A stretch of DNA of 64,000 nt, taken from NCBI RefSeq assembly GCF_000189635.1, contig NW_002476559.1, forward strand, positions 434,001 through 498,000, in the 5' to 3' direction. Under the pieces are notes generated by a model. The model did no database searches and was not told the origin of the DNA. It worked only from the letters and a program-made list of their open reading frames with translations. The DNA comes from Tetrahymena thermophila SB210. Its lineage: Eukaryota; Ciliophora; Oligohymenophorea; Hymenostomatida; Tetrahymenidae. Position 1 is the stretch's first letter; every line of letters begins with the position of its first letter. Shown piece by piece: positions 13,816 through 26,800 of the stretch. The translations under genes and the position numbers were made by a program.

Positions 13816-14828
13816 AGCAATACTTATTTATTTATTTTTTTCTAAATTATTATATTTTTAATAATTCATAACAAAATCTAATCTTAATTTAATATGGCGA
13901 TTTTAGGGATAAAAGTTTTTTATTTAATTATTTTTTAGAAAAAAATGAGATAAAAGTTTTTTATTTAATTATTTTTTAGAAAAAAATGAGATAAAAGTAT
14001 TTATCTAATTTTATTTTACAATGAGATAAAAGTATTTATCTAATTATATTTTACAAAAAAATGAGATAAAAGTATTTATTTAATAATGTTTTACAAAAAA
14101 ATGAGATATAAGTCTTTTATTTAAAGATTATTACAAAATTATGAGATATAAGTCTTTTATTTAATAAATATGTTTCATAAAATTACGAGTTAAATAACTC
14201 AATAAAATATAAATTATTTTATAATATTTTTGTTTTGAATACTAGATACACAAATACTTTTAATTTTGTTATTTCAAAAAATTAGAAAATAAGGTATTTT
14301 TATTTGAATAATATATAAATATCAAACTTAATTGTGCATTTTTGTTAATGTTAATTTTTCGATATTATTTGATTAAAATTAAAAATTAAGTAAACATTAG
14401 AATATTTATTTCATAAAATAATAATAAAATAAAAATTATATTTGAAAAATATAATTATTTATAATGTGTAAAAAATAAAATAATAAGTTTTATAACATCT
14501 TAATTTTTATTATTCTTTGTTAGGATATATTCAGTTTTTTTTAAATTAAATTAAAATATTTTGAAATTAAATAAAAGGTATCAATCAATATGTTATTTAA
14601 AACCTAAAAAAAAATTTCAATAATTTAATCAAATTTTATGTTTTTTTAATTTTTATAAAAAAAAAATAAATTAAAATAAAATTTTTTTTATTTATAGTTT
14701 ACAATAATTTTTAAAACTTGTAAATCATTTAATTAAAAAAAAACAACAAATAATAAATAATCTAGTATTAATATCAATAATTATTTTTGTTATCGAATTA
14801 AAATATATAAATTAGCATTAATAGTCAA
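13816..14828. other. Intergenic: promoter side of copy A and 3' flank of copy B
   Basis: No gene seen in this ~1 kb. It holds the 40-bp minisatellite next to the ATG of A and extremely AT-rich sequence after it. The part from about 14190 to 14450 is visibly related to the region 29230-29480 upstream of B, which shows that the 5' flank was duplicated together with the gene. Confidence 0.8.
13908..14184. repeat. 40-bp minisatellite, 7 copies, upstream of copy A
   Basis: Units begin with GATAAAAG or GATATAAG at 13908, 13949, 13990, 14025, 14065, 14105 and 14145, giving periods of 41, 41, 35, 40, 40 and 40 bp. Each unit has the motif, a TTTATTTAAT-like stretch, then an A-rich run ending ATGA. 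The array begins 93 bp upstream of the A start codon. At the same distance (88 bp) upstream of B there is only one full unit. Confidence 0.9.
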
Positions 14829-17800
14829 TCAAGAATCTATTATTTTCTTGTTAAAGAAATCATCAGAAAAGTTCTCTAAATACATCTTTTCATCTAAGTC
14901 TTGATTAGATTCTAAATCCATTTCCATTTCTGATTTAAGATTTTCACACCTTTAAAATGTTTTTTATTTAAGATTTTAATACAACGAGAATGACTCTTTA
15001 ATAAGGATGTCAAGTTTGACTGCTTCGCTATAAAGATGCTCTATTTAAGATGATTCATTCCATATTTCTTCGTAAATATCTATACAGAATATTTATTCAA
15101 ATAACTTATATGTAGGATAAAATCCTTCTTTACTTAGATGTCTAAATATAAATCTTCCTAGAGCTATCAAAAAGTTATTTAACTCCAAATTATTTGATGA
15201 TATAAAGTTATCTGCTTTTTTAAGTTTTTCAGAGTCAATCTAATATTTAAAGCTTGGATCACAAAGATTAACCAAGTTATCAATGTTGAACTCTTCTAGT
15301 GTACAAATCATACTATTTAAATGCTTTAGCTTAAGTTTTTCTGACATAATAGCACTCAATTTAGGCATTTTGATTTGAATTTTAACATTATCAAAAGCTT
15401 ACTTTAAGGACATTTCTTCTTTATCTCTAGATTTTGAATAAAACTAGAAAATTCTGACTAGTTTATTTAACAAATCATACATTTATTCTTTGTTTTAAAG
15501 AAGCTCTTAGAGGTTTTATTTAACTTCTTAAGAAATCGGTTCTTATTCAATTTAAATATTTGATAAAAGTCCTAAGTCTTACATTTCTGGTAAGAAAAAG
15601 AATTTTTCAGAGTTCTACAAATCTATAACTACAGCACCTGTTAAGCAAATTTTAACTAACTCATCTTAAAGTTATTAAAGGTCAATAAGGTATGTGTTTC
15701 CTTCTTTATATTCAGGACTGTTCATAAAATATTTTCTAAAGATAGTTTCTTTGTATGGTTTAAGGATATTTAAACTATAATCTAAGTTTTGTATAGTCTT
15801 AGTTTTTACAACCATTTTTTTTTACTTTCTGTTTGCAGAATCTATCATAGATTGAATTCGTTGTATAATATTATTCTATTTAGAGCATAGAATTTCTAAT
15901 ATATTTGAAAATATTCCATCTTCTTTATTAGACGAATACACTAAATCATTTAATTTTGTTTCTTCATCAAGATCATAAATTTTGTAGCTCTTGCATCCGA
16001 TTCTGAATTCTCCCTCATTTTCTTTTATCTTTAATAGTTAAACAGTTTAAAAACAAAATAAATAAATAAAAAAAATAAATAAATTTTAGATTACTTCTTT
16101 CCAAATAGGTAGGAACTTTTTTTGATAAAATATAAAGAGTGGGTGTGTTTCATTATCCTACAAAGCCATTACTAACGTTTTATTTTTTGCATCCTTTATT
16201 GTCAAGGTATTGCTTAAATATTTTTACATCTGCTAAGAAAAACTAATCATCACCTATAAAGATCTTGATATATAGTCAAGATTATTTGAATCTAAAATTT
16301 ATTTTATAGACTAATAATCATTATTGTTCTAATTTTATAATTAGATTTATCTCTGAATAAAATTTGGCTCTTAACTAACTTTTACAAATCTAAGGTTTTT
16401 ATAATAATTTTGAACTTTTTATTCTATATTTTCAAATTCAAAATTCTCAAAAATTTTTTCTTTGTGGATCTCTCCGTTTTTCTAATTTTATAATACAAGC
16501 TTTGATTGCTATATAATACCTTAAATTTTCAAAGAGAGTTCTAAGTTTACTTTTGACCTTTATTCAGTATCTTATAAAGGTTTTATAGAGTCATCCTTTA
16601 AAAATTCATTTATAATTTTAAATAAAATGATACTTATCTCCTATTCTCTAACATCTTTAAATTTCATTATCTAATAAATTTATTCAATAGCTAAATCTAT
16701 TTATTCATTCAAAAAGTTCTCTGGATTTTCTTGATAATATATCTTCAAGTGCTCACAAAGCTCCCATATACTTACTTACTAATCGATTAGTTATTTATTT
16801 TTAAATGAAGTCATTGTCACCTACTTCTTTGAGTTGAATTTATTTCTCTGCAAAGCTAAAATAATTGAAATGGAGTACATTAAAGTAAATATTCTTAGAT
16901 CTAATGAGTTTCCTTATTATAATTAGTCATCATTAATTCCTTTTATTAATCTTAAATATATGCCTTTCCATTAATTTTAATTAATGATATTCTATAATTA
17001 GTTTAGTTATTAATTTGCATTTTATAAGACTTATTTTGTATTTGTGTTTCCCTTAACAATTTAATGACCGCATCTTTAGCATATATATCTATTTTATAAG
17101 TCAGGGCATTTATCAGAGAATATGTATTCTTAACAATTTAAGCATTAATACAATTAGGTATTGTTTTAGATATCATATATAAACAACGAAATGTTATTTA
17201 ATTTACTGAATGGGTAATAAAACTCGTTGTTTATAACTCCTTCAAACAAGCTCTTAAAAATGTTATTTGATTTAGAAATTTCATCTTTAAAGAATTTCAT
17301 TAATTAACTTTTAAGATTTTAATTATTTTAGAAATAATTTTTATATAATTTAGACTCATGTTCAGTAAGAAAAGATGAGTCTAGGATGCCTACAAAGCCA
17401 GAACTTAACTCCTTAAGCCACTTTATATTTGAAAAAATTTCAGATTGCTTTATAAAAGATGTAATTTCATTGCCATACTAATTGTAAATTTATTTAACTA
17501 CATAAAGTTGTAAACTTTCGATATCTATTTAATTGTAAAATTTATAGAGACACTTATTGTCAAAATAGATATCTTATTTATCTTTATCTAAGCATAGAGT
17601 CAAAGTGAGTTCTCTATATATGCTAAAGAAAATTAACTTTTAGAATAAAGATAGCTTCTCAGGAGAGCCGATTTCACAAATATTTGAAACTAACTCTTGG
17701 AATTGTCTTTTTTCTTAATTTTTTAACTAATGTAAACAATTAATTTAAATAATATCGGTTATGATCACAAAAACAGTGTGTTCAGTTTATTTAGGGTAAT

Positions 17801-20800
17801 TTTAATCTAGTAAAGACTTTTTGTACTCTTGCTTGAATAAAGATATAAGGTTATCTAACTTTGTTATTCTGCTAAAAAGAATATTTAAAATTATATTAAA
17901 CCTTATAACTATGTCTTTTGGAATGGGATTTACTTTTAAATTATCAAGATTTTCCTCAATTTGAACAAGTTAATTCACGACCACACCTAAAATATCCTTG
18001 AATTTATTTTGATTTATTTAGCTTTGCAAAATATCTAACACAAAATAGATCCATTTAATCTCAAATTATTTGATTTTTTCTTTCAAATTATTATTTTCTT
18101 CCTCATTAATTTTATCATTATCTTATTCTTCTTAATCAGCACCTTTTTTCTAATTCTTTTTAGGCTTAGAAATTCTTTTTTTAATTTTAGAGGGTTTTGA
18201 ACTATTTGAAGTATTTTAGTTATAATCATCTTCTTACTAGTTAAGATATATTTTTTTAACATTATTTTTAAAATCATCTAAACCCTCTAAATTATATTTT
18301 ATGATATCTTGAAGCTCATCAAAAACTTTATTCTACCAATCTATTTAGAGCTTTTCCAAAATATTGTCGATGAAAAGTTACTAAAGATACAATTTTTGTT
18401 AACCATTTTTTATTTGATCATTCTAATACAGTTCATAGTAATCTATAAATCTAACTAATTCTTAAACTTAATCTTTATAAGTAATATCTTACAATTTCAT
18501 CTTGTTTTATAGTTCCTCAGAAGGTTGCATTAATTAAATCAAAAGTTAAACTAAAGCTTGTGTATATTTTATTATACAAGATTAGTTTTGAGCATCAAGG
18601 CTAAAGTCTAATCTTTAAATTATTTCTTCTTTACTTAAAATCCAACTAAATTGTGACATTATTTCCTCAACTCTAAGAATATCTTCTTTAAAAATATTCA
18701 AAATCATCATGGCTTATATATTTAACTTGAAATTTTGTTTTTCTTCCTCTTCTTGCTCATGTTCAATCTCAAATGAAGAGCAATTTTATTTTTGTTTTAA
18801 TACGATTTTAATAATTTATAAGCTAATACTTAAGTGGGTAAGATCTATTCCATTTATACTGTAATTTATATAATCTTCTATAAAAAATTTTGTAAATTAA
18901 ATTAAATTGATTTATTCTTCATTTTAAATCTAATCTAAAAAGCATTTATATTAAGTATCTAAAAATTAATTTATCTAAACTTAATCATATTTTTCTAATT
19001 CGGTATCGATGTTCTCTTCCATCTCAATATTTTTAACCTTCTCCAATTTGATTTCATTTTTATTAAAATCTAATTTTTTAATGCAATTTTCTAGAATAGA
19101 CAAATATTTTTGAGAACCAGGGAATTTATATTCTTTGGGCTAGCTATTTACTGTCATATCAAAAGTTTAATTACTCTCTTTTATTTGCTTGTAAAATGTT
19201 TCTTTATCTGTAAAATCCACTTATCCAATATTCAGAATATCAAGTAAATTTTTTGTCACTATTTACTTTAAAGATTAGTAATTGGCAGAATGAATTATTG
19301 AGTAAATTAAATGATTATTTTCTAAAACTGCGATTAACTTTGCAACACCAATTTATATGATTTCCATTATTCCTTCTTTAATTGCTTAAAGGAGACTTAT
19401 TCTTTGCTAAGCTTTACCTTTTTCAATAATTTACTTGTAGACAAAGTCTCTAACTATGAGTAATTAATTTTATTCTAAAAAGTTATCAATTTAAGCTTGA
19501 ATAAATTTAGAGCTAATAACTTATATCTCGTCTTCATCCTTAAAGCTAAAAATTGTAAAAATATCTTTCAGTCTATTCAATAAGAAATCTTCTTATACTA
19601 TATTACCATAACTAACAAGTCCAAAAGAATTACTAATAAGTTCTTTATTTGATATAAAAATTTTCTATAATTAATCAAAATCAACAACAGATTTTAAATT
19701 TTCGTCAAAGTTATTTATCATTTAACTCAAACTAAGCACTCTATCTAAATCCTAGTCTTAATAAAGATCTTCAATAAAGTATTGCTCGCAATTTCCGAAA
19801 TAAGGAAGAACTTCAAATCTATCCGTTGTTCTTATACAAAGTATTATACTGAATGGTAAATTAGATCTATTTTAATAGCTAAGAATTGTTTCCACAATTT
19901 TTTATCTAACAAAACTTATTCTTTCAAAGGAGTCAACATATTAATCACATGTAACCATTAAAATTTTTTAATTTTTTTCCACTTCAATTGGTTCCTTATT
20001 TGCATCTTCATCTAACAATTAAACTTGATCTATCTTTGCAATCAAATTTTCGAAAGATTATTTCAATTAATTTATTAAAACTTACTGAGAATCTATTTAA
20101 GATATTTGAATTATATTTAAAATGTATTTTGATGTAGAATTTATAACTTATTAAGGAGAGTAAATACAAAATAGCTTTGTATTGTCTATGTCAGAAGAAA
20201 ATATTCTGTTTTCTATAAAACTATCTAAACTATAATGATAATTTGATTCGATATATGTTTTTTTAAATTGCTCATCTTATTCATTTATCATTTATATTGC
20301 GTAACTGAAAGATGTGAGATGATAAATTTGCTGTTTTACATAATCCTCTTCAGATGAACCTTTTAATTTGTTTTATTATAATACAAGCGATTAAACTAAC
20401 TCCTTAATGTTATTAAAATTGAACATATTTTATTTAAGATCTATGAAATATTAGTATATGCGATTAATTTTGTCCTAATCTTTTTATGAAATTATCATAG
20501 ATTCAGAAAATGTGTGCTTTTCAAAACGATTGAGAAGTGGTCCATCCATTTTATGTATTTATGATTAGTTAACAATAAGTATGATCTTAAAGTCTGGAGA
20601 TACAGGAATTTCTCTACTGTCTGCATTGAAAGAAATGCTGCAATAATATTTTCCATTAAAATACTTGTAATTTTAATTTAGCAAATCATATAAACTTTAA
20701 TAGATATTATCTAAATTTTTTAGCACTACAATTTTACCCTTTTCTACACAATCAATTATTTCATTAATAATTTTGTAAGTATTTTATGATTTTTAATCAG

Positions 20801-23800
20801 TCTAAAAATCACTTCCCATAAATATTTAGTAAGGTTTTTTCAAACTGATAAGTTCGCTATTAATAAATTCTAAAGTAGCCTAAGAATTTTGAGTAATTAC
20901 CATAAGATGCCTAGACATGAAGTGATCTGATACCTCAGTTAAATTATCTTAAATCAATTAGATTTCTATTTATTTTAATTTTTGCATTTCATTTAATTCT
21001 TAATCTTTAAATTACTTTTTAAGTGTTTTGAACAAAATATCGTTGGTTTCTAATCCAGAGAAATGTCTTAAAAAGGAATAAGCTATCAATGCTTGGTTGT
21101 TTTGCATTATTAAACTATCACTAATTTAGCTTTGAGTAAGTTAATAATTACTTTGTCTGAGATTGTCTTTAATTAATTGAATTTTCTTTGAAATTAACAA
21201 TTTTGCCATACCATAAAAATCTCTCAATCCATGAAATTATTCATATTCAGGCATTTCTTTTTTTACCTACTCAAGATAACTTTAATAAGTCTTAGCAATT
21301 TATACTTATAATTAATAACTTATTTTATCTTATTTCAAAATATTTATGACAAAATAATCTTTTTCAAAAGAATGAACATATTCCTAAGTCGATTTCAAAA
21401 TTTCCACTAATTCTTCTTCATCAACATCTAATCTATAAATTAAAAATTCAATATTTAATTGTTTTTATTTATTTATTTATTTATTTTCAAATTTACCTAT
21501 AAATGGCCAGCATTCTATTCATTTTAGACTGATCTAATGGCCAGTTTGAAATACATGCAATTGCAATTTCAGGTTTTTCAAGAGTTTAATGTAGAACCTT
21601 TAGAGGATTATGAGGTGAAATTTCAGCTAGACCTATTTCTTCTAGGTGTACCATAGAAATATAATTTTTTTGTTCGTTTTATTTTTTATATTACTCTACT
21701 TTATTTTTTGCTCTTTCAAATACTTCAAGTATCTTTTCAGATGTGCTTTAAACATGTCCTTAATACAGTAAAGGCATTAAAGTTTTTAGCTTTTGGAAGA
21801 GAGGTGATTTAGATTATTTGCCTTTCATTGATTTTATGATGATTCTTAATGAAAGAGTTTTAGAACAACCTGGAGGACCTATAAGAACAACAGGAATTTT
21901 ATTCATTATAGATACAAATAAGGTAAAAACATTCTATTTAAGGGCTGTATTCTTAACTATACCTCTTGGTACTTCTGTTTAATTAATCAAATAAGTTTAT
22001 ACTTCATCAATTTTTATCCATATTGATAGGTAATCTTCGTTGAAATTTTCAGAAAGTTTTTATAAATATTACTTTCTTTAGTTGATTAAAGGCAAGCGAA
22101 CGCAATAATTTATATAAAAGGATAAATATAAGCAAATATTTTAGAAATCTTAATCAAAAATTTTCAATTCAAACTTCCTGCATTTTGTTAAAAATTTGAT
22201 AAACCAAAAGAGTAATTTAGTGAAGCGACTAACATCTCTAAGACTGCAAGCACTTTGATATCCCATTTTTTCTCTTAAGAATATTTAGCTTTCAAATATC
22301 CCTTTGGAAATAAGATCAAGCTGATTATCAGTAAAAATTTTATATATTTATTTATTTTATTTCTAGCTATATTTTATTTTTAGTATTTAAGAAATGTATT
22401 TCTTCTCGTCTTCTAATTAAAGCTTATCGAAATTCCAGATGAAGTTATACATACTTTCTGGAATAGGCTCAACTGAATATTCAAGATCTGTGTTTTTAAT
22501 TTTCTTCACCATATCCCTTTTAATACCTCCATGAATTTAAATATCTATCATTTTTTTTTATTGCTCACTCTTAAGTTTGTATGGATTTATAGCTGCTATC
22601 GGGATTACATTGGTTGGTATAGGTTCTCCATATATATGTCTATCAACAATTATTTCTTTGAATAAACCACTCACTAATTTGTTTGTATTTACCTTTTATT
22701 ATTTATTTAAAATTTTTATTCTGAATAATTTAAAATTTTTATTACTTCGTCGAAGAAAATAACTACTTTCTAATCATTTATTTAACTGATTTCAATGCAT
22801 TCTTCAATCAGCTTAGCAACATCTTGCTCAGTAATACCTGCATGAACAATCATAATTTTGAATTAAGCTTCCATTATAACCGACATAAGTTCAATAAGTA
22901 TTGATTTTCCTATACCTGATTAGCCCTTTATTTATTTTTAAAAAGTGAAGAGAATGAATTATTAAATGAAATTAAATAATTTACCATAATAATAACAGGA
23001 GAGTTAGCACGGATTCTCATAAAAATCATAGCAATTTTAAAGAAATTATCCTTTTAAATAATTATTCTCTTAGCTAATTATCTTAGGTCATCGCTAAAGA
23101 TGGTATCAAAGCTATTATTATTTCTGTCTTGATATATTTTTTATTCATGTTTATTAATAAGTTTGACCAGCCATCTTAATAAATCCTCAGGTTCTAAATT
23201 TTCATTAAAGTAAAGTAGCTTTTCTTTAGATATATCAACCAGTTCTTTAATTTATCTAGGAACTTAATTTGAATTCCTAAAAAACATAGTTAAGGATGGA
23301 GATTCTTATTCCTAAAAAGTGATAAAATCCATTTCAAAATTACTGAATTCTTTAATATTTTCTGATTTTAAATTAAGCTACATTTCTTTTGAAAGTTGTT
23401 AATTTTAGATTTGATTTTTTTATTTCTATTAAGTAAAGCATATATTATTACATAATAAGTAAGATGTAGTAACTATATAAGTTCTCAGTTTGTAGTCTAA
23501 TCCATATTATTTTATAATTTCAGGCAAAAGGAAGCAAGATTTATTCATTTTTCTCATTTCAGAACCAAATAGATTTAAAAATCTAACAATTTAATAAAAG
23601 CAAGGAACTTTTAAATTTTGAACTATTAAATTATTTATTAAATTATTTAAGTTAGATAAAGTAGTATTATTTAAATTATAGCTTTCATCGGTTTGTTCTT
23701 AATTGAAATGGTTTTCATTAGTAGTTTTTAATAAGTACATATATTATAAGTATTAGAATGCTGCTTTATAATTGATAATTTCTTCTTCAGATTTATATGG

Positions 23801-26800
23801 TGGCTCTAGCTAAAACCTGCTAGCAGCAAATTCAACTTTTTGTCTATCAAAGAAATTTTTGATGTGAATAGATTAATATAAACCTTCATTAAGAGTGTTA
23901 GCTATTTCAATGTAAAAAGTAGTTTAGTTAAATGTTTCAAAGTAAACAAGTTAATCACTATGTGTACTTATAGATTTCAATACAATTAATTCAAAAAGTA
24001 GTAAATTAAGATCTTATTCAGATGTTTCATAAACATCTAAATGGATATGTAAATTGTCTGGCATCACTTTACTCATCTTTTATTAAAAAATTTACAAAAA
24101 TTACTTTTTATTACCACTTCCACCTATTGGAATTCTGAAGGAATCTTAGCTTTACTATCTAATTTTTTTTTGAATTTCAAAGGATTTACCGCAGCCTGAG
24201 CTATTTGAATAATACACTATAGCTTTTTAATATAAAATTGATGCTTTTGTTTGTTTTTTTATTTTCTTTTCTTAGGGTAAACAAGAAATTTGTTTTTAAT
24301 CTAATTCCTCTCTGATAAGGACTATAAGCTAGTTTTTAATTGTATCTCTTTATTTATTATATTCAGATAAAAGATCGTTCACTTAATTAAAAAATTTAAC
24401 TTCTAATTTAGTATTAATGATCAAGTAGTAAGTATTTTATTTATTATTAGAAATTAAATTTTTAAATCTAAACATGAAAAGTTAAAAATCAGTGAACTTG
24501 GTGCTTTTGTCACAAAACAAATATTTGTAGTAATCTCCATAATTATCATCTTGATTTTGAACTCCACCAATTAATATTTCTATCAACTCTTAGCTACCCG
24601 AAAAAATGTATTTCACCAATTTATCTTTGAATCTTTGAGGTTCAAATGTTATATCCTAACAATTTTCTTCCATCATTTGATTGTCACTTTATTTCCATTT
24701 TTAAGTGCAATACTTTGCTAAAATTTATTTAAAATAGTAAATTTAAGTTGGGATTATTTTGAATAGAGAAACTTTTTAAAATTAATATTTATTTATTTTT
24801 TACATTCATCAAAAATTAAAAATTATTTTAAATAAAATATAAATTTTGATTATAAAATTTACCTATGCTCTGCAATTTAGAAAAGTAAGATGATTTCTTA
24901 TTTAATTCAATAGAATAAGACATTTATTTAATATCCTTTAGACTTAGGTTCATAAATTTTAAGATATTTATCAAACCAGGATTTGCTTAACTAAAATCTA
25001 AAAATAGTCCTTCTTCACAATAAGTAATAAGTTCTTAGTAATATGAAAATCCAATCAAAGAAAAAGAAGGATATTCTTGAAAAAGCTAGGAAAGTTAATT
25101 TTTCCATTCTGTAAGTATTTCAGAGTATTTTTGATAATTTAATTCCATTTATTCAAGATTTTTTTAGTGGGATTAATTTTTGTTAGAGAAAACTAGTTTT
25201 TGTTCAAGGATATCAAATTTTCCAAAAGAAATTAAATTAGAAATCACTTCTTTCAGCATTTCAGCAGCAAACCACTAATCTTTAAACATTTCCATTTAAT
25301 TTTTTATTTAATTTTCTAAATTTTGAGTATTGCTTGCTCCACATTCTTATGATTCTTCTTTTTCTTCGACTTGTATCATGCTTTTAGACAAAACCTTAGA
25401 TTTGCGTTTATTTTTCGTTTTTACTATATTAAATTAGAATTTATCACTTTCCTTTATAAACTAGGCATATGTTTTTACCATATTTTAGTCAATAATAACT
25501 TTTGAGCATATTTTTCTAATATCTAATTCTGAATATTCTTAATTTGAAATAACAGCCAGTTTTACTTGTTCAGAATTATCTTTTTGCTTATCAAGATAAA
25601 ACTAGAATTCACCTCCTTCGACAACTTCTATTGCTAGGCTAATGTAATTTTTTTAATTCTATTAACCCTTATCTATTTATTCAATTTTATAAAAATTTTC
25701 TGAACATTACTACAATTCAACATGAAGGGCTTCATCAATCAATTCTAATCTACAGAATTCAACTATTTCTTAAATAAACTTAACAAATAAAACTTTTTAA
25801 TTATTTTAACAAGTTTCTCTTTTATTGGCCAAAATACCAAATATTTTTCTTTAATTATTTAACTTAATCAACAAAGATTATAAGTCAGTGTTTTCATCTG
25901 CATCTATTAAATCTCTCAATTCTAAAAAGCTTTGATTTTATAAATTATCTATGATATATTGAATTATTGAATCTAATTGGGAAATAATTGATACTGCATT
26001 ATCTTACCTTTCTACACCTAAATAAAAACCACTTGGAAAAGAAAGTAAGCATTTGAATTGATTACTCTAAAAATAATCAATAGATTTTTTATTTACATCA
26101 ATATTAGTCAAATTCTATAGATCTAAGTAAAATTATTTATTCAACTCGCTTTCAAGGTTTATTTTATTTTACTTGGCTATCTCAATTAAAAAACTTCCAT
26201 ATTAATGAAGAAAGTTTATATGAAAAGATCTTTAAAGGGTTACAGATAGATTTTCTTCTTTAATTTAAAGCAATTCGTAGAGATAAAGGAAATTCTTTTC
26301 AGACTCTATAAATGAATCACCAGATATTTATATTAAATTTTATAGATTTAAAACTTTTTTAGGGAAAAGAATCGATTTTTCTGAGCTCTTTTTTTAGGAG
26401 TCTCCCTCTTCTTGTTCTTCAACTTCTTCTTATTCGAATTCATCATCAAAGCATGGTTCTTATTAATTTATATTATGAATATCTTCTTCAAGCTCAATTA
26501 AAAATTTATCAAAAAATTTGAGAGGCACATTTTTGTTACCTTTAATCATTTAGATGAGATTTATCAATTCCATTTTAGAATAATAAAGTATATTATTTAG
26601 ATTTTCTTTTAAGATTTTACATTCTCCCTCTTATTATTGAAGCATAAAAATAATTTTTTAGAAAATTTGGCTGCTTTCTAATGAATCAAAATAGTCATAT
26701 AAGCTCTTTATTTATTTAAATTATGAAATTATTTATTTGATTTCTCCAAACTTAGCATCCATTTTAAATTTTTGTTCAAATAATTAATTTTCTTTTTTTA

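Noticed and set aside
13908..14184. CRISPR-like array
   Set aside because: The units are direct tandem copies without distinct unique spacers, in a eukaryotic context; it is a minisatellite.
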